Part shown: piece by piece, positions 42,384-52,198 of the stretch
Layout of the letters: every line of letters begins with the position of its first letter
Position numbering within the stretch: position 1 is the first letter of the stretch
From: Marinobacter sp. F4206
GTDB lineage: Bacteria > Pseudomonadota > Gammaproteobacteria > Pseudomonadales > Oleiphilaceae
NCBI RefSeq assembly: GCF_019392195.1
Contig: NZ_JAHXKI010000001.1
Coordinates: 248,001 to 312,000, forward strand
Direction: 5' to 3'
DNA length: 64,000 nucleotides
Notes under the pieces: generated by a model
Database searches by the model: none
What the model saw: only the letters and a program-made list of their open reading frames with translations
What the model was told of the DNA's origin: nothing
Position numbers and translations under genes: made by a program

Positions 42384-44090
42384 CTACAAACCTACATCAG
42401 TCAGTGAAGTTTGTGCCAGCTTGAGAAGATCCGCATTCCGGTCCTCGCGCTTGCCGATACTCTCGATGTAATATTCAAGCGAGGTCAGTGCATCAGCCAG
42501 TGCTTCGAGAACCTGCATGGGAGGTGCTTCTCGGGAGTCAAGCAGACGCTCCTGGATGGAGGCCGCCACACGCTCCAGAACACTCGCCGCGGCGGGATCA
42601 TTGACCATCTGCAAGCCGCCCCAAATGCTGTGGAGTGTGGCCGGAAGGTTGGCCAGATGGAGCTTATCGTAATCCGATTCCATGAAGGCCGTAATTGCGC
42701 GTTTCGCGAGCGTCAAAGCACTGCGCGCTTCATCCGCTACGACAAACAGTGCTTCACGTAGATACACAGATTCGTCCCGGTTCCGCTGGCCGCTGGCAAG
42801 GGCATCGGTTTCGGAGGTGATGCCGCGAGTGACGATCTGCATGATCGCGTCTTCAATACCCAGCACCGAATCGGCAAGACGATACAACTCGTCATCGCCC
42901 GGCAAACGGGATTCTTCTTCCCAACCACGCAACCTGGCTGCCTCTTCGCGGGAAACCGCGGCAAGCTTGTTCAGATCCAGCATGAGCAAGGTATTGGCAA
43001 GGCGTTCAAGAGCGTCGGCGATCGAAGACAGTTCCGCCAGATCCGGCTCGATACCACGCTCAATGATGTCCAGTTTGTCCTTTAACTGGTTCAGCTCGTC
43101 CTGCAAGGCATCAGAGAGTGATTTCAGGACATCGCTGCCCGGGCCATATAGTCTCCGGGCATGAGCCTCCAGCATTGAATCCGGAAACTCGGCTGGAGTC
43201 AGGCGGTAGGCCGACAACACGCTGGTCACTTCGGGATTGGCCGAACCGCTCCGGTAAAGCAGGTAGATCAGGTCCCGCACCAATGAATCCGGGGCATCCT
43301 TGGCGGTCGCCACCTTACCAACGTACACCACTTCGCGGGCGTACTTTTCGATGCGCATGAACATGCGCTTGCGAGCCTTGGTAAAGACCATCGCCCTGTC
43401 CAGCATGGTGTCAGCGACAATCGATACCAGACACCACATCTGCCCCATTGGAGCACCCTGACACAATCGAGCCAGGCCGCGAGCTGAGCGACCCACCAGC
43501 TTTTTGCTCACCACATCATTGCGGTCCTTCAGGATACTGAGCAAAGCGACCTGGAACGTCAGGCGCATCCGACGCGCAAGAATTTCATATTCGGACTCAT
43601 CACCCTCAAAAGATGGGACCTGGATACCGGAGCAAAAGTCCGGGCGCTCCTTGACATCAGCATCAAAGAAGCAGGATTCCGGATATGGCTTTTCCCGGCG
43701 GGCTTCCCGCAGATCGTTGATGACGGGCAGCAGCAATTCCGGGTGGTCTTCCCTTTGCTGATGGTAGTATTCGACGTATCGACGGAGGATAAACAGTGCA
43801 CTGTTCAGCGTGGTGAGGAGAATGTTTTTGTCGTCGTTTGCACCAACAGGAACGTCGTTGGCCATACTAACGGCTTCCTGGCAAAGCAGCGTACCGCCAC
43901 GCAGCTCAACCAGAATAAAAATGCCACGGAGCTGGTTGATGAAGTCCACGCAGTTCTGGAGATCTTCCCCACTCTCACGGTTTTCCTGAAAGCGCTCAAG
44001 GCTGGATTCTGCCTGCTTGATGGTCTGTTCTATTTCATTCTTGACCAAATCAAACGACTGCGATTTCGTCGCCAGAGACGATTGAACCAT
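42384..44090 (-). CDS. fimL: FimL-like protein (type IV pilus / ChpA-related)
   Basis: A 568-residue, almost entirely helical acidic protein. Segments ESSLERFQENRESGEDLQNCVDFINQLRGIFILVEL and AITAFMESDYDKLHLANLPATLHSIWGGL resemble the Hpt-like repeats of ChpA. The phosphorylatable His of true Hpt domains is not apparent, as in Pseudomonas FimL. FimL promotes twitching motility and cAMP signalling in P. aeruginosa. The gene order fimL-dnaQ-rnhA-methyltransferase-gloB-mltD matches the P. aeruginosa fimL neighbourhood, which supports the name. Confidence 0.8.
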   Translation of the reverse strand: MVQSSLATKSQSFDLVKNEIEQTIKQAESSLERFQENRESGEDLQNCVDFINQLRGIFILVELRGGTLLCQEAVSMANDVPVGANDDKNILLTTLNSALFILRRYVEYYHQQREDHPELLLPVINDLREARREKPYPESCFFDADVKERPDFCSGIQVPSFEGDESEYEILARRMRLTFQVALLSILKDRNDVVSKKLVGRSARGLARLCQGAPMGQMWCLVSIVADTMLDRAMVFTKARKRMFMRIEKYAREVVYVGKVATAKDAPDSLVRDLIYLLYRSGSANPEVTSVLSAYRLTPAEFPDSMLEAHARRLYGPGSDVLKSLSDALQDELNQLKDKLDIIERGIEPDLAELSSIADALERLANTLLMLDLNKLAAVSREEAARLRGWEEESRLPGDDELYRLADSVLGIEDAIMQIVTRGITSETDALASGQRNRDESVYLREALFVVADEARSALTLAKRAITAFMESDYDKLHLANLPATLHSIWGGLQMVNDPAAASVLERVAASIQERLLDSREAPPMQVLEALADALTSLEYYIESIGKREDRNADLLKLAQTSLTDVGL

Positions 44091-44222
44091 AAACGCTTCC
44101 TGTTAGTTTGCGGAGACTACCGCTTCCTCATAGTGACTATGGCCCGTCCGATGAACTGACAGGCTTTTTTGTTATGAGCCGGCTCAACCCTTCCCGGCCA
44201 GTACTGCCCTTAAACAGGGATC

Positions 44223-44245
44223 AGTTCGCAAAAAACTGGCGAACT
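44223..44245. promoter_or_regulatory. Perfect 7-bp inverted repeat in the dnaQ-fimL gap
   Basis: Arms 44223-44229 and 44239-44245 are perfectly complementary around 9 bp. It is in the 241-bp region upstream of fimL, where its promoter should be. It could be an operator or a weak hairpin after dnaQ. Apart from this the gap shows only AT-rich sequence. Confidence 0.35.
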
Positions 44246-44331
44246 TATCATTACTTATAACACAAAACTCAAGTACCTCAAGAAAGCGGGAATGTAACAT
44301 TTGGTACAGGCTGACCCAGTTCTCATTCAAC

Positions 44332-45033
44332 TTATCGGAGTTTTCCCCAGACCGTTTCACCGGCCTGCTTTTCCAGCATTGCCATGAACTCTTCGTGGGC
44401 GGCACTCTCCTCATCCGATGCTTTGATGACCGTCAGCGCACTGCGGTCATCCGCTAACCGGCGGATCCCGTTACTGCTACCGCCTTCCTCGGCACCAGCA
44501 TCCAGCGAGAGCGCTGTCTGGCCGCCGGTAAGAAGCAGGTAGACATCCGCCAGTATCTCGGCATCCAGCAACGCACCGTGCAGGTCACGATTGCTGTTAT
44601 CAACACCGTAGCGTTTGCACAAAGCATCCAGATTGTTCTTCTGGCCCGGGTGCTTTTTGCGGGCAATCGCCAGAGAATCCACAACACTACAGTGATCGGC
44701 GGTTTTCCTGACTGGCTTCAGGCGTGCGAATTCGGCGTCCATAAAGCCCACGTCGAACGCCGCATTATGAATCACCAACTCCGCGCCTTTAATAAACTCG
44801 AAGAATTCGTCCGCTACTTCCGCAAATCTGGGCTTGTCGGCCAGGAATTCATTGGTAATGCCATGGACGGTGATGGCTTCCGCCTCAACTTCCCGCTCCG
44901 GATTGATATAGACGTGGTAGTTGCGTCCGGTGAGCTGCCGCTCCATCAGCTCGACACAGCCAATTTCGATAATCCGGTGGCCTTCGGAAGGATCGATACC
45001 CGTAGTTTCGGTATCCAGTACTATCTGTCTCAT
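44332..45033 (-). CDS. dnaQ: DNA polymerase III epsilon subunit (proofreading exonuclease)
   Basis: A 233-residue DEDDh exonuclease. Exo I is VLDTETTGIDPSEGHRIIEIG (Asp7, Glu9), Exo II HNAAFDVGFMDAEF, and Exo III has the DLHGALLDAEILADVYLLL His/Asp pair. The C-terminal tail should bind the alpha subunit. It is the 3'-5' proofreader of the replicative polymerase. rnhA lies 27 bp upstream on the same strand, the reverse of the divergent layout in E. coli. Confidence 0.95.
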   Translation of the reverse strand: MRQIVLDTETTGIDPSEGHRIIEIGCVELMERQLTGRNYHVYINPEREVEAEAITVHGITNEFLADKPRFAEVADEFFEFIKGAELVIHNAAFDVGFMDAEFARLKPVRKTADHCSVVDSLAIARKKHPGQKNNLDALCKRYGVDNSNRDLHGALLDAEILADVYLLLTGGQTALSLDAGAEEGGSSNGIRRLADDRSALTVIKASDEESAAHEEFMAMLEKQAGETVWGKLR

Positions 45034-45060
45034 AAATCACACTGCTCAATGATGTCGTTC

Positions 45061-45504
45061 TCAGGCTTTCGCCAGTTCAGCAACGCCACGGTTGGCCAGC
45101 TCGTCCGCCAGCTCGTTATCGGGAACGCCTGCGTGGCCTTTGACCCAATGCCAGTTAACCCGGTGCCGAGCAACTTCGGTGTCGAGTTCCCGCCAGAGGT
45201 CTTCGTTCTTGACCGGCTTTTTGGCCGAGGTTTTCCAGCCATTGCGCTTCCAGCCAGACATCCACTCGGTTATGCCCTTACGGACATACTGGGAGTCGGT
45301 AAAAAGTTCCACCTCACAGGAGCGTTTCAGCGCCTCCAACCCCCGAATAGCGGCCATCAGCTCCATCCGGTTATTGGTTGTCTCTGCCTCACCGCCATGC
45401 ATCGTTTTCTTGACGTCCCCGTACCGCAGTACAACGCCCCAGCCGCCTGGCCCGGGATTGCCTTTGCAGGCGCCGTCGGTATACAAAATCACCTTACCGG
45501 CCAT
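45061..45504 (-). CDS. rnhA: Ribonuclease HI
   Basis: A 147-residue enzyme degrading RNA in RNA-DNA hybrids. The catalytic acids are in [18 protein letters not shown] (Asp), [18 protein letters not shown] (Glu), [13 protein letters not shown] (Asp), and the late [14 protein letters not shown] (His and Asp). The length matches E. coli RNase HI. It is followed by dnaQ and preceded by the methyltransferase gene (15 bp). Confidence 0.96.
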   Translation of the reverse strand: MAGKVILYTDGACKGNPGPGGWGVVLRYGDVKKTMHGGEAETTNNRMELMAAIRGLEALKRSCEVELFTDSQYVRKGITEWMSGWKRNGWKTSAKKPVKNEDLWRELDTEVARHRVNWHWVKGHAGVPDNELADELANRGVAELAKA

Positions 45505-45519
45505 CGTGTCTCCTGTCCG

Positions 45520-46314
45520 TTACTCAGTCTTTCCTGGCACATACTGCCTACGAGCGCACCCTCTGGATGCTCCGATTGTTCTGGTTCCCGATAGTGAGAT
45601 GACCTTGGCCTGTCGCCAGACCGGCTTTCTGGGGATACCGGCGTAAACGCGTTTTTTCGCAAGGATACAGTAATACGCGCCGACGGGCAGGATTCTGTTA
45701 CCGCTAAGCTTCTCATCAATCAGACTTCGGGATTTCCGGCCGCTTCGCTGCAAGGGAAGGCGGAAAAAACGGGTAACCGAGGCTTCGATATTGAAGCCGA
45801 GCAGGTGCAACCAGTCTTCCATTCGGCCTCTCAGGAGAAAGCGCCCGCCCCAAGGGCCTTCACGATGCCGCGACACCAGCTTGCGCGCGCCCCAGAGACT
45901 TAATGGATTGAACCCTATCAGGGCAATGCTACCCTCGCCCCTCAGAACCCTTGCCGAATCCCGCAGAACCTCATGGGGGTAGCGGCTAAAATCTGCGCTG
46001 TGATGAAGAACCACCAGATCCATGGAGTCGCCGGGGAATGGCAATTCGTGGGCATCACAAACCGCAACGCTCTCCGGAATGTTTGGGTCCCAACGGGGCG
46101 TTGTCATGATCCGCTGGGCAAAATCCGTCCCAGTCGCCAGCGGCAGGCGATGACTGACACCGACCTGAAGCTGACGGGCCCCGGTCAGATGAGACAGCTC
46201 GTGGTCCAGCATCATCCGCTGGTCTGCGAGCAAAGCCCGCCCGAGCGGTGTCCCGAACCACCGCTCAAACGTCTCATGACGCTCCGGATAATCGATCGCT
46301 CCAGGCTTGCTCAC
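45520..46314 (-). CDS. Class I SAM-dependent methyltransferase
   Basis: A 264-residue protein. The segment ESVAVCDAHELPFPGDSMDLVVLHHSADFSRYPHEVLRDSARVL fits motifs post I to IV of the Methyltransf_11 group. The glycine-rich SAM loop is weak, the region around LQVGVSHRLPLATG taking its place. The substrate is unknown. The gene is conserved beside rnhA and gloB in Pseudomonas relatives. The basic C-terminal tail of about 25 residues looks unconserved. Confidence 0.85.
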   Translation of the reverse strand: MSKPGAIDYPERHETFERWFGTPLGRALLADQRMMLDHELSHLTGARQLQVGVSHRLPLATGTDFAQRIMTTPRWDPNIPESVAVCDAHELPFPGDSMDLVVLHHSADFSRYPHEVLRDSARVLRGEGSIALIGFNPLSLWGARKLVSRHREGPWGGRFLLRGRMEDWLHLLGFNIEASVTRFFRLPLQRSGRKSRSLIDEKLSGNRILPVGAYYCILAKKRVYAGIPRKPVWRQAKVISLSGTRTIGASRGCARRQYVPGKTE

Positions 46315-46408
46315 GCTGTGTTACCCCCGCAACCAGAACCCACTGTTGGGGCCATGTGTGTAATGATCTATCATATCAGGCACATTCGTTTTGCACATGT
46401 GGGGCTTT

Positions 46409-47203
46409 ATGTTGACCATCTCCGCCATTCCGGCGTTCAGCGACAATTACATCTGGTGCCTGTCGAATCCGGAGAACCGTAAGGCTCTGGTCGTTGACCC
46501 CGGCCAGGCCAGCCCCGTCCTCGAATATCTGGCAGACCAGGGAATGACACTGGATACCATTCTGATCACCCATCACCACCCGGACCATGTTGGCGGTGTC
46601 AGTGACCTGATGAAAGCCTTTCCCGGCTGCACTGTGACCGGCCCTGCAGAGTCTCCCTTCAAGGGCTGCACGGACACAGTCCAGCCCGGCGATGAAGTAC
46701 TTTGGGAAGGCATGATGTTCCAGGTTCTCGGGGTGCCCGGACACACACTGGACCACATTGCCTATTTCTCCGACAGCGAGGTCAATGGCCGCCCGGTTCT
46801 GTTCTGTGGTGATACCCTTTTCGTCTGCGGCTGCGGCCGGCTATTTGAGGGCAAGCCGGGACAGATGCGCCAGTCGCTTCAGACCCTGCGGGCACTTCCG
46901 GAACGTACCGCAGTTTACTGCGCCCATGAATACACTCTGGCAAACCTGAAATTTGCCCGCAGCTGGCTGCCGGAAGATGAGGGCCTCAAAGAGTTCGAAC
47001 TCCGATGCAAACAAAGCCGCGAGAAAGGGGACCCGACAGTACCGTCGGTATTGGGTGACGAAAAACGCCTGAACCCCTTCCTTCGCTGGGATGATCCGGC
47101 GGTTGTCGATGCAGCTCGGCACTATTGCGCAAAGCATGGACTACCCGCTGATTCCGAGAACGCCATTTTTGCAGCCATTCGCCATGGTAAGGATAACTTC
47201 TGA
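46409..47203 (+). CDS. gloB: Hydroxyacylglutathione hydrolase (glyoxalase II)
   Basis: A 264-residue metallo-beta-lactamase-fold enzyme hydrolysing S-lactoylglutathione to lactate and glutathione. It opens [18 protein letters not shown]. The dinuclear metal motif is [13 protein letters not shown], with [10 protein letters not shown] and [17 protein letters not shown] further on. The ATG at 46409 has a GGGG site; TTG and ATG codons upstream give non-family residues. It is divergent from the methyltransferase gene. A short 6-bp stem at 47217-47239 follows the gene. Confidence 0.95.
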   Translation: MLTISAIPAFSDNYIWCLSNPENRKALVVDPGQASPVLEYLADQGMTLDTILITHHHPDHVGGVSDLMKAFPGCTVTGPAESPFKGCTDTVQPGDEVLWEGMMFQVLGVPGHTLDHIAYFSDSEVNGRPVLFCGDTLFVCGCGRLFEGKPGQMRQSLQTLRALPERTAVYCAHEYTLANLKFARSWLPEDEGLKEFELRCKQSREKGDPTVPSVLGDEKRLNPFLRWDDPAVVDAARHYCAKHGLPADSENAIFAAIRHGKDNF

Positions 47204-47243
47204 CCGGTTAACAATTCCTCTCAAGGACGTAACGAGAGGTTTC

Positions 47244-47273
47244 TTGACCACCGGAAAACGCCTCCCATAGAAT
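47244..47273 (+). promoter_or_regulatory. Probable sigma-70 promoter of mltD
   Basis: TTGACC (47244-47249), an 18-bp spacer, and TAGAAT (47268-47273), each matching the consensus at five of six positions. Transcription would start about 80 bp before the lipoprotein start codon. Confidence 0.5.
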
Positions 47274-47359
47274 CGTTTCAAATTTGTGACTGTAACCCTT
47301 TAAATATGCCGGATTTTCAGACATATCGTCCGGCTTCAACGATGAGCCGGAAGTATTCT

Positions 47360-49108
47360 ATGTCGGTCAAACGATTGTCTATCCTCTTTTTTGCCGGGAC
47401 GCTTGCCAGCGGCTGCAGCCTGCTGAATCAACCCGGCGACTCTTTGGTCAATCCAACGGCCTGGTTCAGCGACACCGGAGAAAATGAAACCAACCCGCTC
47501 GAGACTGATCAGGTTACGGTTGCAACAGGAGACGAAGATCTCAAGCAGTCGGTTGAGTCCGGCTCTGGCGACAACGCCACTGTCCACGGCGCACTGGATG
47601 ACGCGATCGCTCCGGAATTGAGGGATACCGCCCGGGAGGCCCGGGAAAAACTCGACAACCCCGAACAGCAGCTCGTCGAGAAGGCACCTGAGAAAACCGA
47701 GCTTTGGAGCCGCCTGCGGGAGGGCTTCGCTCTTGACCACAATGTGAATAATGAAAGGGTACGTGATCAGCTCAATTGGTATGCCAGCCACCCCGGATAC
47801 ATCAACCGCGTGGTAGACCGTGGCAGCCGGTACCTTCATTACATCCTCAACGAAACCGAAAAGCGTGGACTGCCCGCCGAGTTTGCCCTGCTCCCTGTGG
47901 TGGAAAGTGCGTTCGATCCGTTCGCCTATTCCCACGGGCGTGCCGCCGGCCTCTGGCAATTTATTCCATCTACCGGTAAGTATTTCGGACTGACGCAGAG
48001 TTGGTGGCACGATGACCGGCGGGACGTTGTGGCCGCCACCGATGCGGCGCTGACCTACCTGGATCGGCTCGCAAACCGCTTTGATGGCGACTACACCCTG
48101 GCCCTCGCCGCCTACAACAGCGGTGGTGGTACCGTTTCCAGTGCCATGCGCCGAAACCGGAAGAAAAACCAGCCGCAGGATTTCTGGTCCCTCGAACTGC
48201 CGCGCGAAACCCGACACTATGTACCCAAACTGATCGCCCTGGCGAAAATCTTCGACAAACCTGAGGATTACGGGATCACGCTGCCGACGCTGGAAGACGA
48301 GCCCTACTTTGAAATCGTGGAAACCGGCTCCCAGCTCGATCTCGCTCAGGCCGCAGAACTGGCCAGCGTCGATGTTGACGAAATCTATCTGCTGAATCCG
48401 ACCTACAATCGCTGGGCCACCAACCCGGACGGACCGCATCGCCTGCTTGTACCCCGCGAAAACGCAGAGACCTTTCGCTCGGCCCTGGCGAACATTCCTG
48501 CCAGCAAACGAGTTTCGTGGCGCAATTACAAGGTTCAGTCAGGCGACAGCCTGATTACCATTGCCCGCAAGTTTTCCACCACACCGTCGGTGATACAGCA
48601 GGTCAATAACCTGAATTCCGACCTCATCAGGATCGGCCAGCGACTGATGATCCCGTCAGCCAGCAAGGATTCCGACACCTATGCCTTGAGCGCCGCGCAA
48701 CGACTGGAGCGCAAGCAGGACCGGAAACGCGATGGCAATAAAGTCCGTTACACCGTCCGACGGGGAGACACCTTCTGGGACATCGCCCGGGAGCACCGGG
48801 TCTCGGTACGGGAAGTCGCCGCCTGGAATGGAATGGCGCCGGGTGACCCGCTGATTCCCGGAAAGAACCTGGTGATCTGGTCGAAAACGTCCAAGCCCAC
48901 GGTGGTTGCCTCCAACAATGCCCGGGGCAACGCCATGGTCAGAAAGGTTGGTTACCGGGTTCGCAAAGGCGACTCGCTGTCCACGATTGCCAACCGCTTC
49001 GCCGTGAATGTGCGGGACATCGCAAGCTGGAACGACCTGAACACCTCACGTTATCTGCAACCGGGGCAAAGTCTGGTACTCTACGTTGATATTCGGAACA
49101 GTCCCTAA
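47360..49108 (+). CDS. mltD: Membrane-bound lytic murein transglycosylase D
   Basis: A 582-residue lipoprotein. The signal ends in the lipobox LASGC at about residue 19. The SLT domain holds the catalytic Glu in FALLPVVESAFDPFAYSHGRA and the AGLWQFIPST motif. Three C-terminal LysM domains follow (starting YKVQSGDSLITI, YTVRRGDTFWDI and YRVRKGDSLSTI). It cleaves peptidoglycan to 1,6-anhydromuropeptides at the outer membrane. The ATG at 47360 has a GGAAG site and gives a proper signal; upstream Met codons at 47306 and 47342 do not. Confidence 0.93.
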   Translation: MSVKRLSILFFAGTLASGCSLLNQPGDSLVNPTAWFSDTGENETNPLETDQVTVATGDEDLKQSVESGSGDNATVHGALDDAIAPELRDTAREAREKLDNPEQQLVEKAPEKTELWSRLREGFALDHNVNNERVRDQLNWYASHPGYINRVVDRGSRYLHYILNETEKRGLPAEFALLPVVESAFDPFAYSHGRAAGLWQFIPSTGKYFGLTQSWWHDDRRDVVAATDAALTYLDRLANRFDGDYTLALAAYNSGGGTVSSAMRRNRKKNQPQDFWSLELPRETRHYVPKLIALAKIFDKPEDYGITLPTLEDEPYFEIVETGSQLDLAQAAELASVDVDEIYLLNPTYNRWATNPDGPHRLLVPRENAETFRSALANIPASKRVSWRNYKVQSGDSLITIARKFSTTPSVIQQVNNLNSDLIRIGQRLMIPSASKDSDTYALSAAQRLERKQDRKRDGNKVRYTVRRGDTFWDIAREHRVSVREVAAWNGMAPGDPLIPGKNLVIWSKTSKPTVVASNNARGNAMVRKVGYRVRKGDSLSTIANRFAVNVRDIASWNDLNTSRYLQPGQSLVLYVDIRNSP

Positions 49109-49234
49109 AGCGCGAGCAAGCCGGCGCAGGAACTTTCCCTAACTACAAGAATCATAAGGGTTCGATTAGGAACCAACGGCGTGCCGGACCGGATTCTGGC
49201 GCGCCGGCCTGACACTCCGGAACGTGCGAGACCT

Positions 49235-51064
49235 ATGACAAGCAAACGGACAGCCTCATACCTTATAACGATCCTTTCCTCTCTCGCCCTGCTGGCCACC
49301 ACATCAACCGCGCTCAGCAGCGAACAGGCCTCCGGCCCGGCAGAGCCCCAGCATGGCATCGCAATGCATGGCGAGCCCAAGTACCCCAACGGGTTTCCCC
49401 ACTTTGACTATGTAAACCCCGAGGCGCCCAAAGGTGGCACCATCAAGATGGCGGTGGTCGCCAACGGCTTCGATTCCTTCAACCCGTTTGATATTCGCGG
49501 TGTCGCTGCCGCTGGCATCAGCACCTATCTCTATGACACGTTGCTCGTCTCATCGGATGACGAACCGTTTTCCGCCTACGGCCTGATCGCGGAATCCCTG
49601 GAAACGCCGAAAGACCGCAGTTATGTGACCTTCAACCTTCGGGAAAACGCCCGCTTCCATGACGGTGAGCCAATCACCGCCGAAGACGTCAAATTTTCCT
49701 TCGAAATCCTGACGACAAAAGGTCACCCCTTTTTCCGTAACTACTACGCTGATGTCGCCAAGGTCACGGTAGAGAGCCCCCAACGAATTCGTTTCGATTT
49801 CAGACCCACCATGAACCGGGAGCTTCCCCTCATTCTCGGCCAGATGCCCATCCTGCCGGCTCATTACTGGGAAACCCGGGAATTCGGTGACAACGGTCTG
49901 ACGCCTCCGATGGGTAGCGGTCCATACCGGATTGGCGACTTCGAGGCAGGTCGGTCCATTACGTATGAACGGGTCGAAGACTACTGGGCGCAAGATCTGG
50001 GCGTGCGAAAAGGCCGCTTCAACTTCAACAAGATCCGTTACGATTACTACACCGACGACACCGTAGCTCTTGAGGCATTCAAGGCTGGCAACTTTGACTT
50101 CCGGGTAGAAACATCGGCAAAGAACTGGGCGACGGCGTACTCCGGCTCCAAATTCGATAACGGCAAGATCATTGCTGAGGCGATTGAGCATCACCGCCCT
50201 ACCGGCATGCAGGGCTTTGCGTTCAACACCCGGCGTGAAGTATTCAGTGATCCCCGAGTGCGCGAAGCGCTCGCCTACGGGTTTGATTTCGAATGGGCCA
50301 ACAAGAACCTCTTCTACGGCCAGTACACTCGAACCGACAGTTACTTCGAGAACAGTGACCTTGCTTCCTCCGGCCTGCCTCAGGGACGGGAACTGGAGAT
50401 CCTGGAAGCTTACCGGGACCAACTCAGCAAAGACGTCTTCACCGAGAACTACCAGCCGCCGGTAACCGATGGCCAGCAGGGATTACGGAAAAACCTCAAA
50501 ACAGCCCTCGAGCTACTCCGCTCGGCCGGCTACGCCATAAAGGACGGAAAACTAATCAACGAGAACACCGGAGAGCCGCTGGCGTTCGAAATCCTGTTGT
50601 TCCAGAAGAGCTTTGAGCGTGTGGTGCTGCCGTTCAAGAACAACCTTGCCAAGCTGGGCATCAATGTCTCTGTGAGGCTTGTTGATAGCAACCAGTATGT
50701 TCAGCGAGTCCGTGAATTTGACTTCGATATGATCACACAGGTTCTGCCGCAGTCCGATTCTCCCGGTAACGAGCAGCGGGAGTACTGGCATTCAGCCAAC
50801 GTCGAGGCTGTCGGCTCGCGGAACTACATGGGGGTTTCCGATCCTGTGGTTGATGACCTGGTTAACAAGGTCATCCAGGCCCCGGATCGCGAGGAACTTG
50901 TGCAGCGGGTCCGGGCTCTGGACCGGGTCCTGCTCCAGGGTCATTACGTCGTTCCCCACTGGCACCTCGCCAAGGATCGGGTGGCCTATTGGAATCACCT
51001 GCAACGCCCCGAAATGACGCCCAAGAACGGTATTGATCTCGATAACTGGTGGGTACGGCCCTGA
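49235..51064 (+). CDS. yejA: ABC transporter substrate-binding protein (family 5, YejA-like)
   Basis: A 609-residue periplasmic binding protein from the ATG at 49235. It has a signal peptide ending STALSS and an early EPKYPNGFPHFDYVNPEAPKGGTIKMA segment typical of YejA. Family 5 features include YGLIAESLETP, FHDGEPITAEDVKFSFE, MGSGPYRIGDFEAGRSITYERVEDYW and LLQGHYVVPHWHLAKDRVAYW. It feeds peptides (in E. coli, microcin C and related peptides) to the YejBEF importer encoded downstream. Confidence 0.92.
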   Translation: MTSKRTASYLITILSSLALLATTSTALSSEQASGPAEPQHGIAMHGEPKYPNGFPHFDYVNPEAPKGGTIKMAVVANGFDSFNPFDIRGVAAAGISTYLYDTLLVSSDDEPFSAYGLIAESLETPKDRSYVTFNLRENARFHDGEPITAEDVKFSFEILTTKGHPFFRNYYADVAKVTVESPQRIRFDFRPTMNRELPLILGQMPILPAHYWETREFGDNGLTPPMGSGPYRIGDFEAGRSITYERVEDYWAQDLGVRKGRFNFNKIRYDYYTDDTVALEAFKAGNFDFRVETSAKNWATAYSGSKFDNGKIIAEAIEHHRPTGMQGFAFNTRREVFSDPRVREALAYGFDFEWANKNLFYGQYTRTDSYFENSDLASSGLPQGRELEILEAYRDQLSKDVFTENYQPPVTDGQQGLRKNLKTALELLRSAGYAIKDGKLINENTGEPLAFEILLFQKSFERVVLPFKNNLAKLGINVSVRLVDSNQYVQRVREFDFDMITQVLPQSDSPGNEQREYWHSANVEAVGSRNYMGVSDPVVDDLVNKVIQAPDREELVQRVRALDRVLLQGHYVVPHWHLAKDRVAYWNHLQRPEMTPKNGIDLDNWWVRP

Positions 51065-51110
51065 GCAACTGATTCTGACCCTGGCTGTAACGGAAGGAAC
51101 TCTCCGCTAA

Positions 51111-52196
51111 ATGGGCATATACATACTCCGAAGGCTGGCGCTGATTATCCCGACACTGGTTGGGATAATGCTTTTGAACTTCGTGATCGTCCAGGCCGCA
51201 CCTGGCGGACCGGTCGAGCAACTGATCGCTGAAATGGAAGGCCACGGCGGCAGCGCCCTGGCCCGAGCCTCGGGTGGGGGATCCGGCGGCGAGGTGTCCA
51301 GCGCTTCCGGGGACAGCCGGGGATCCCGGGGTATCCCGGAGGAACTGCTGAAAGAAATCGAAGTTATGTATGGCTTCGACAAGCCGCCCCATGAGCGGTT
51401 TATCAAGATGCTCGGTGATTACGCCACGTTCAACTTTGGCGACTCTTTCTTTCGCGAAAAAAGCGTCACCAGCCTGATTGTCGAGAAGATGCCGGTCTCG
51501 ATTTCACTCGGGCTCTGGTCAACCCTGATTATCTACGTTATCTCCATTCCCCTCGGTATCCGCAAGGCGGTAACCGACGGGTCCCGCTTCGACGTCTGGA
51601 GCAGTTCCGCCATTGTCATTGGCTACGCCATTCCGGGCTTCCTGTTCGCAATTCTGCTAATCGTGCTGTTTGCCGGCGGCAGTTACTTCGACTGGTTTCC
51701 CCTGCGCGGGCTCACCTCGCCAAACTTTGACGACATGACCTGGTACCAGAAAATTGGTGACTACTTCTGGCATCTGGCCCTCCCCGTAACCGCCAATGTG
51801 ATTGGCGGCTTCGCCACCCTGACGCTTCTGACCAAGAACTCATTCCTGGACGAAATCAGCAAGCAGTACGTGGTCACAGCCCGGGCGAAGGGCCTGGAGG
51901 AAAAGCAGGTCCTTTACGGCCATGTGTTCCGGAACGCCATGCTCATCGTGATTGCGAGCCTCCCCGGCTTGCTGGTGGCGCTGTTCTTCACCGGGTCGTT
52001 GCTGATTGAGGTTATCTTCTCGCTTGACGGGCTTGGACGCCTCGGGTTTGAGGCCGCCCTGAACCGGGACTACCCGGTGATCTTCGGCACCCTCTATATC
52101 TTCACCCTGATGGGCCTGATCCTGAAGCTGATCAGCGACATCACTTACGTTCTGGTGGATCCCCGCATCGACTTTGAAAGCCGGGAGGGCGCGTAG
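51111..52196 (+). CDS. yejB: ABC transporter permease (YejB-like)
   Basis: A 361-residue inner membrane permease of the oligopeptide/DppB class. It has an N-terminal helix ([23 protein letters not shown]), a periplasmic loop with a glycine/serine-rich stretch near 45-65, and the cytoplasmic EAA motif [25 protein letters not shown]. It ends [17 protein letters not shown], as DppB-type proteins do. It is 3 bp from the next permease gene. Confidence 0.93.
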   Translation: MGIYILRRLALIIPTLVGIMLLNFVIVQAAPGGPVEQLIAEMEGHGGSALARASGGGSGGEVSSASGDSRGSRGIPEELLKEIEVMYGFDKPPHERFIKMLGDYATFNFGDSFFREKSVTSLIVEKMPVSISLGLWSTLIIYVISIPLGIRKAVTDGSRFDVWSSSAIVIGYAIPGFLFAILLIVLFAGGSYFDWFPLRGLTSPNFDDMTWYQKIGDYFWHLALPVTANVIGGFATLTLLTKNSFLDEISKQYVVTARAKGLEEKQVLYGHVFRNAMLIVIASLPGLLVALFFTGSLLIEVIFSLDGLGRLGFEAALNRDYPVIFGTLYIFTLMGLILKLISDITYVLVDPRIDFESREGA

Positions 52197-52198
52197 GC

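Noticed and set aside
47336..48439. 367-residue open frame antisense to mltD
   Set aside because: Shadow of mltD, whose transglycosylase and LysM motifs are unambiguous; no ribosome site or family features.
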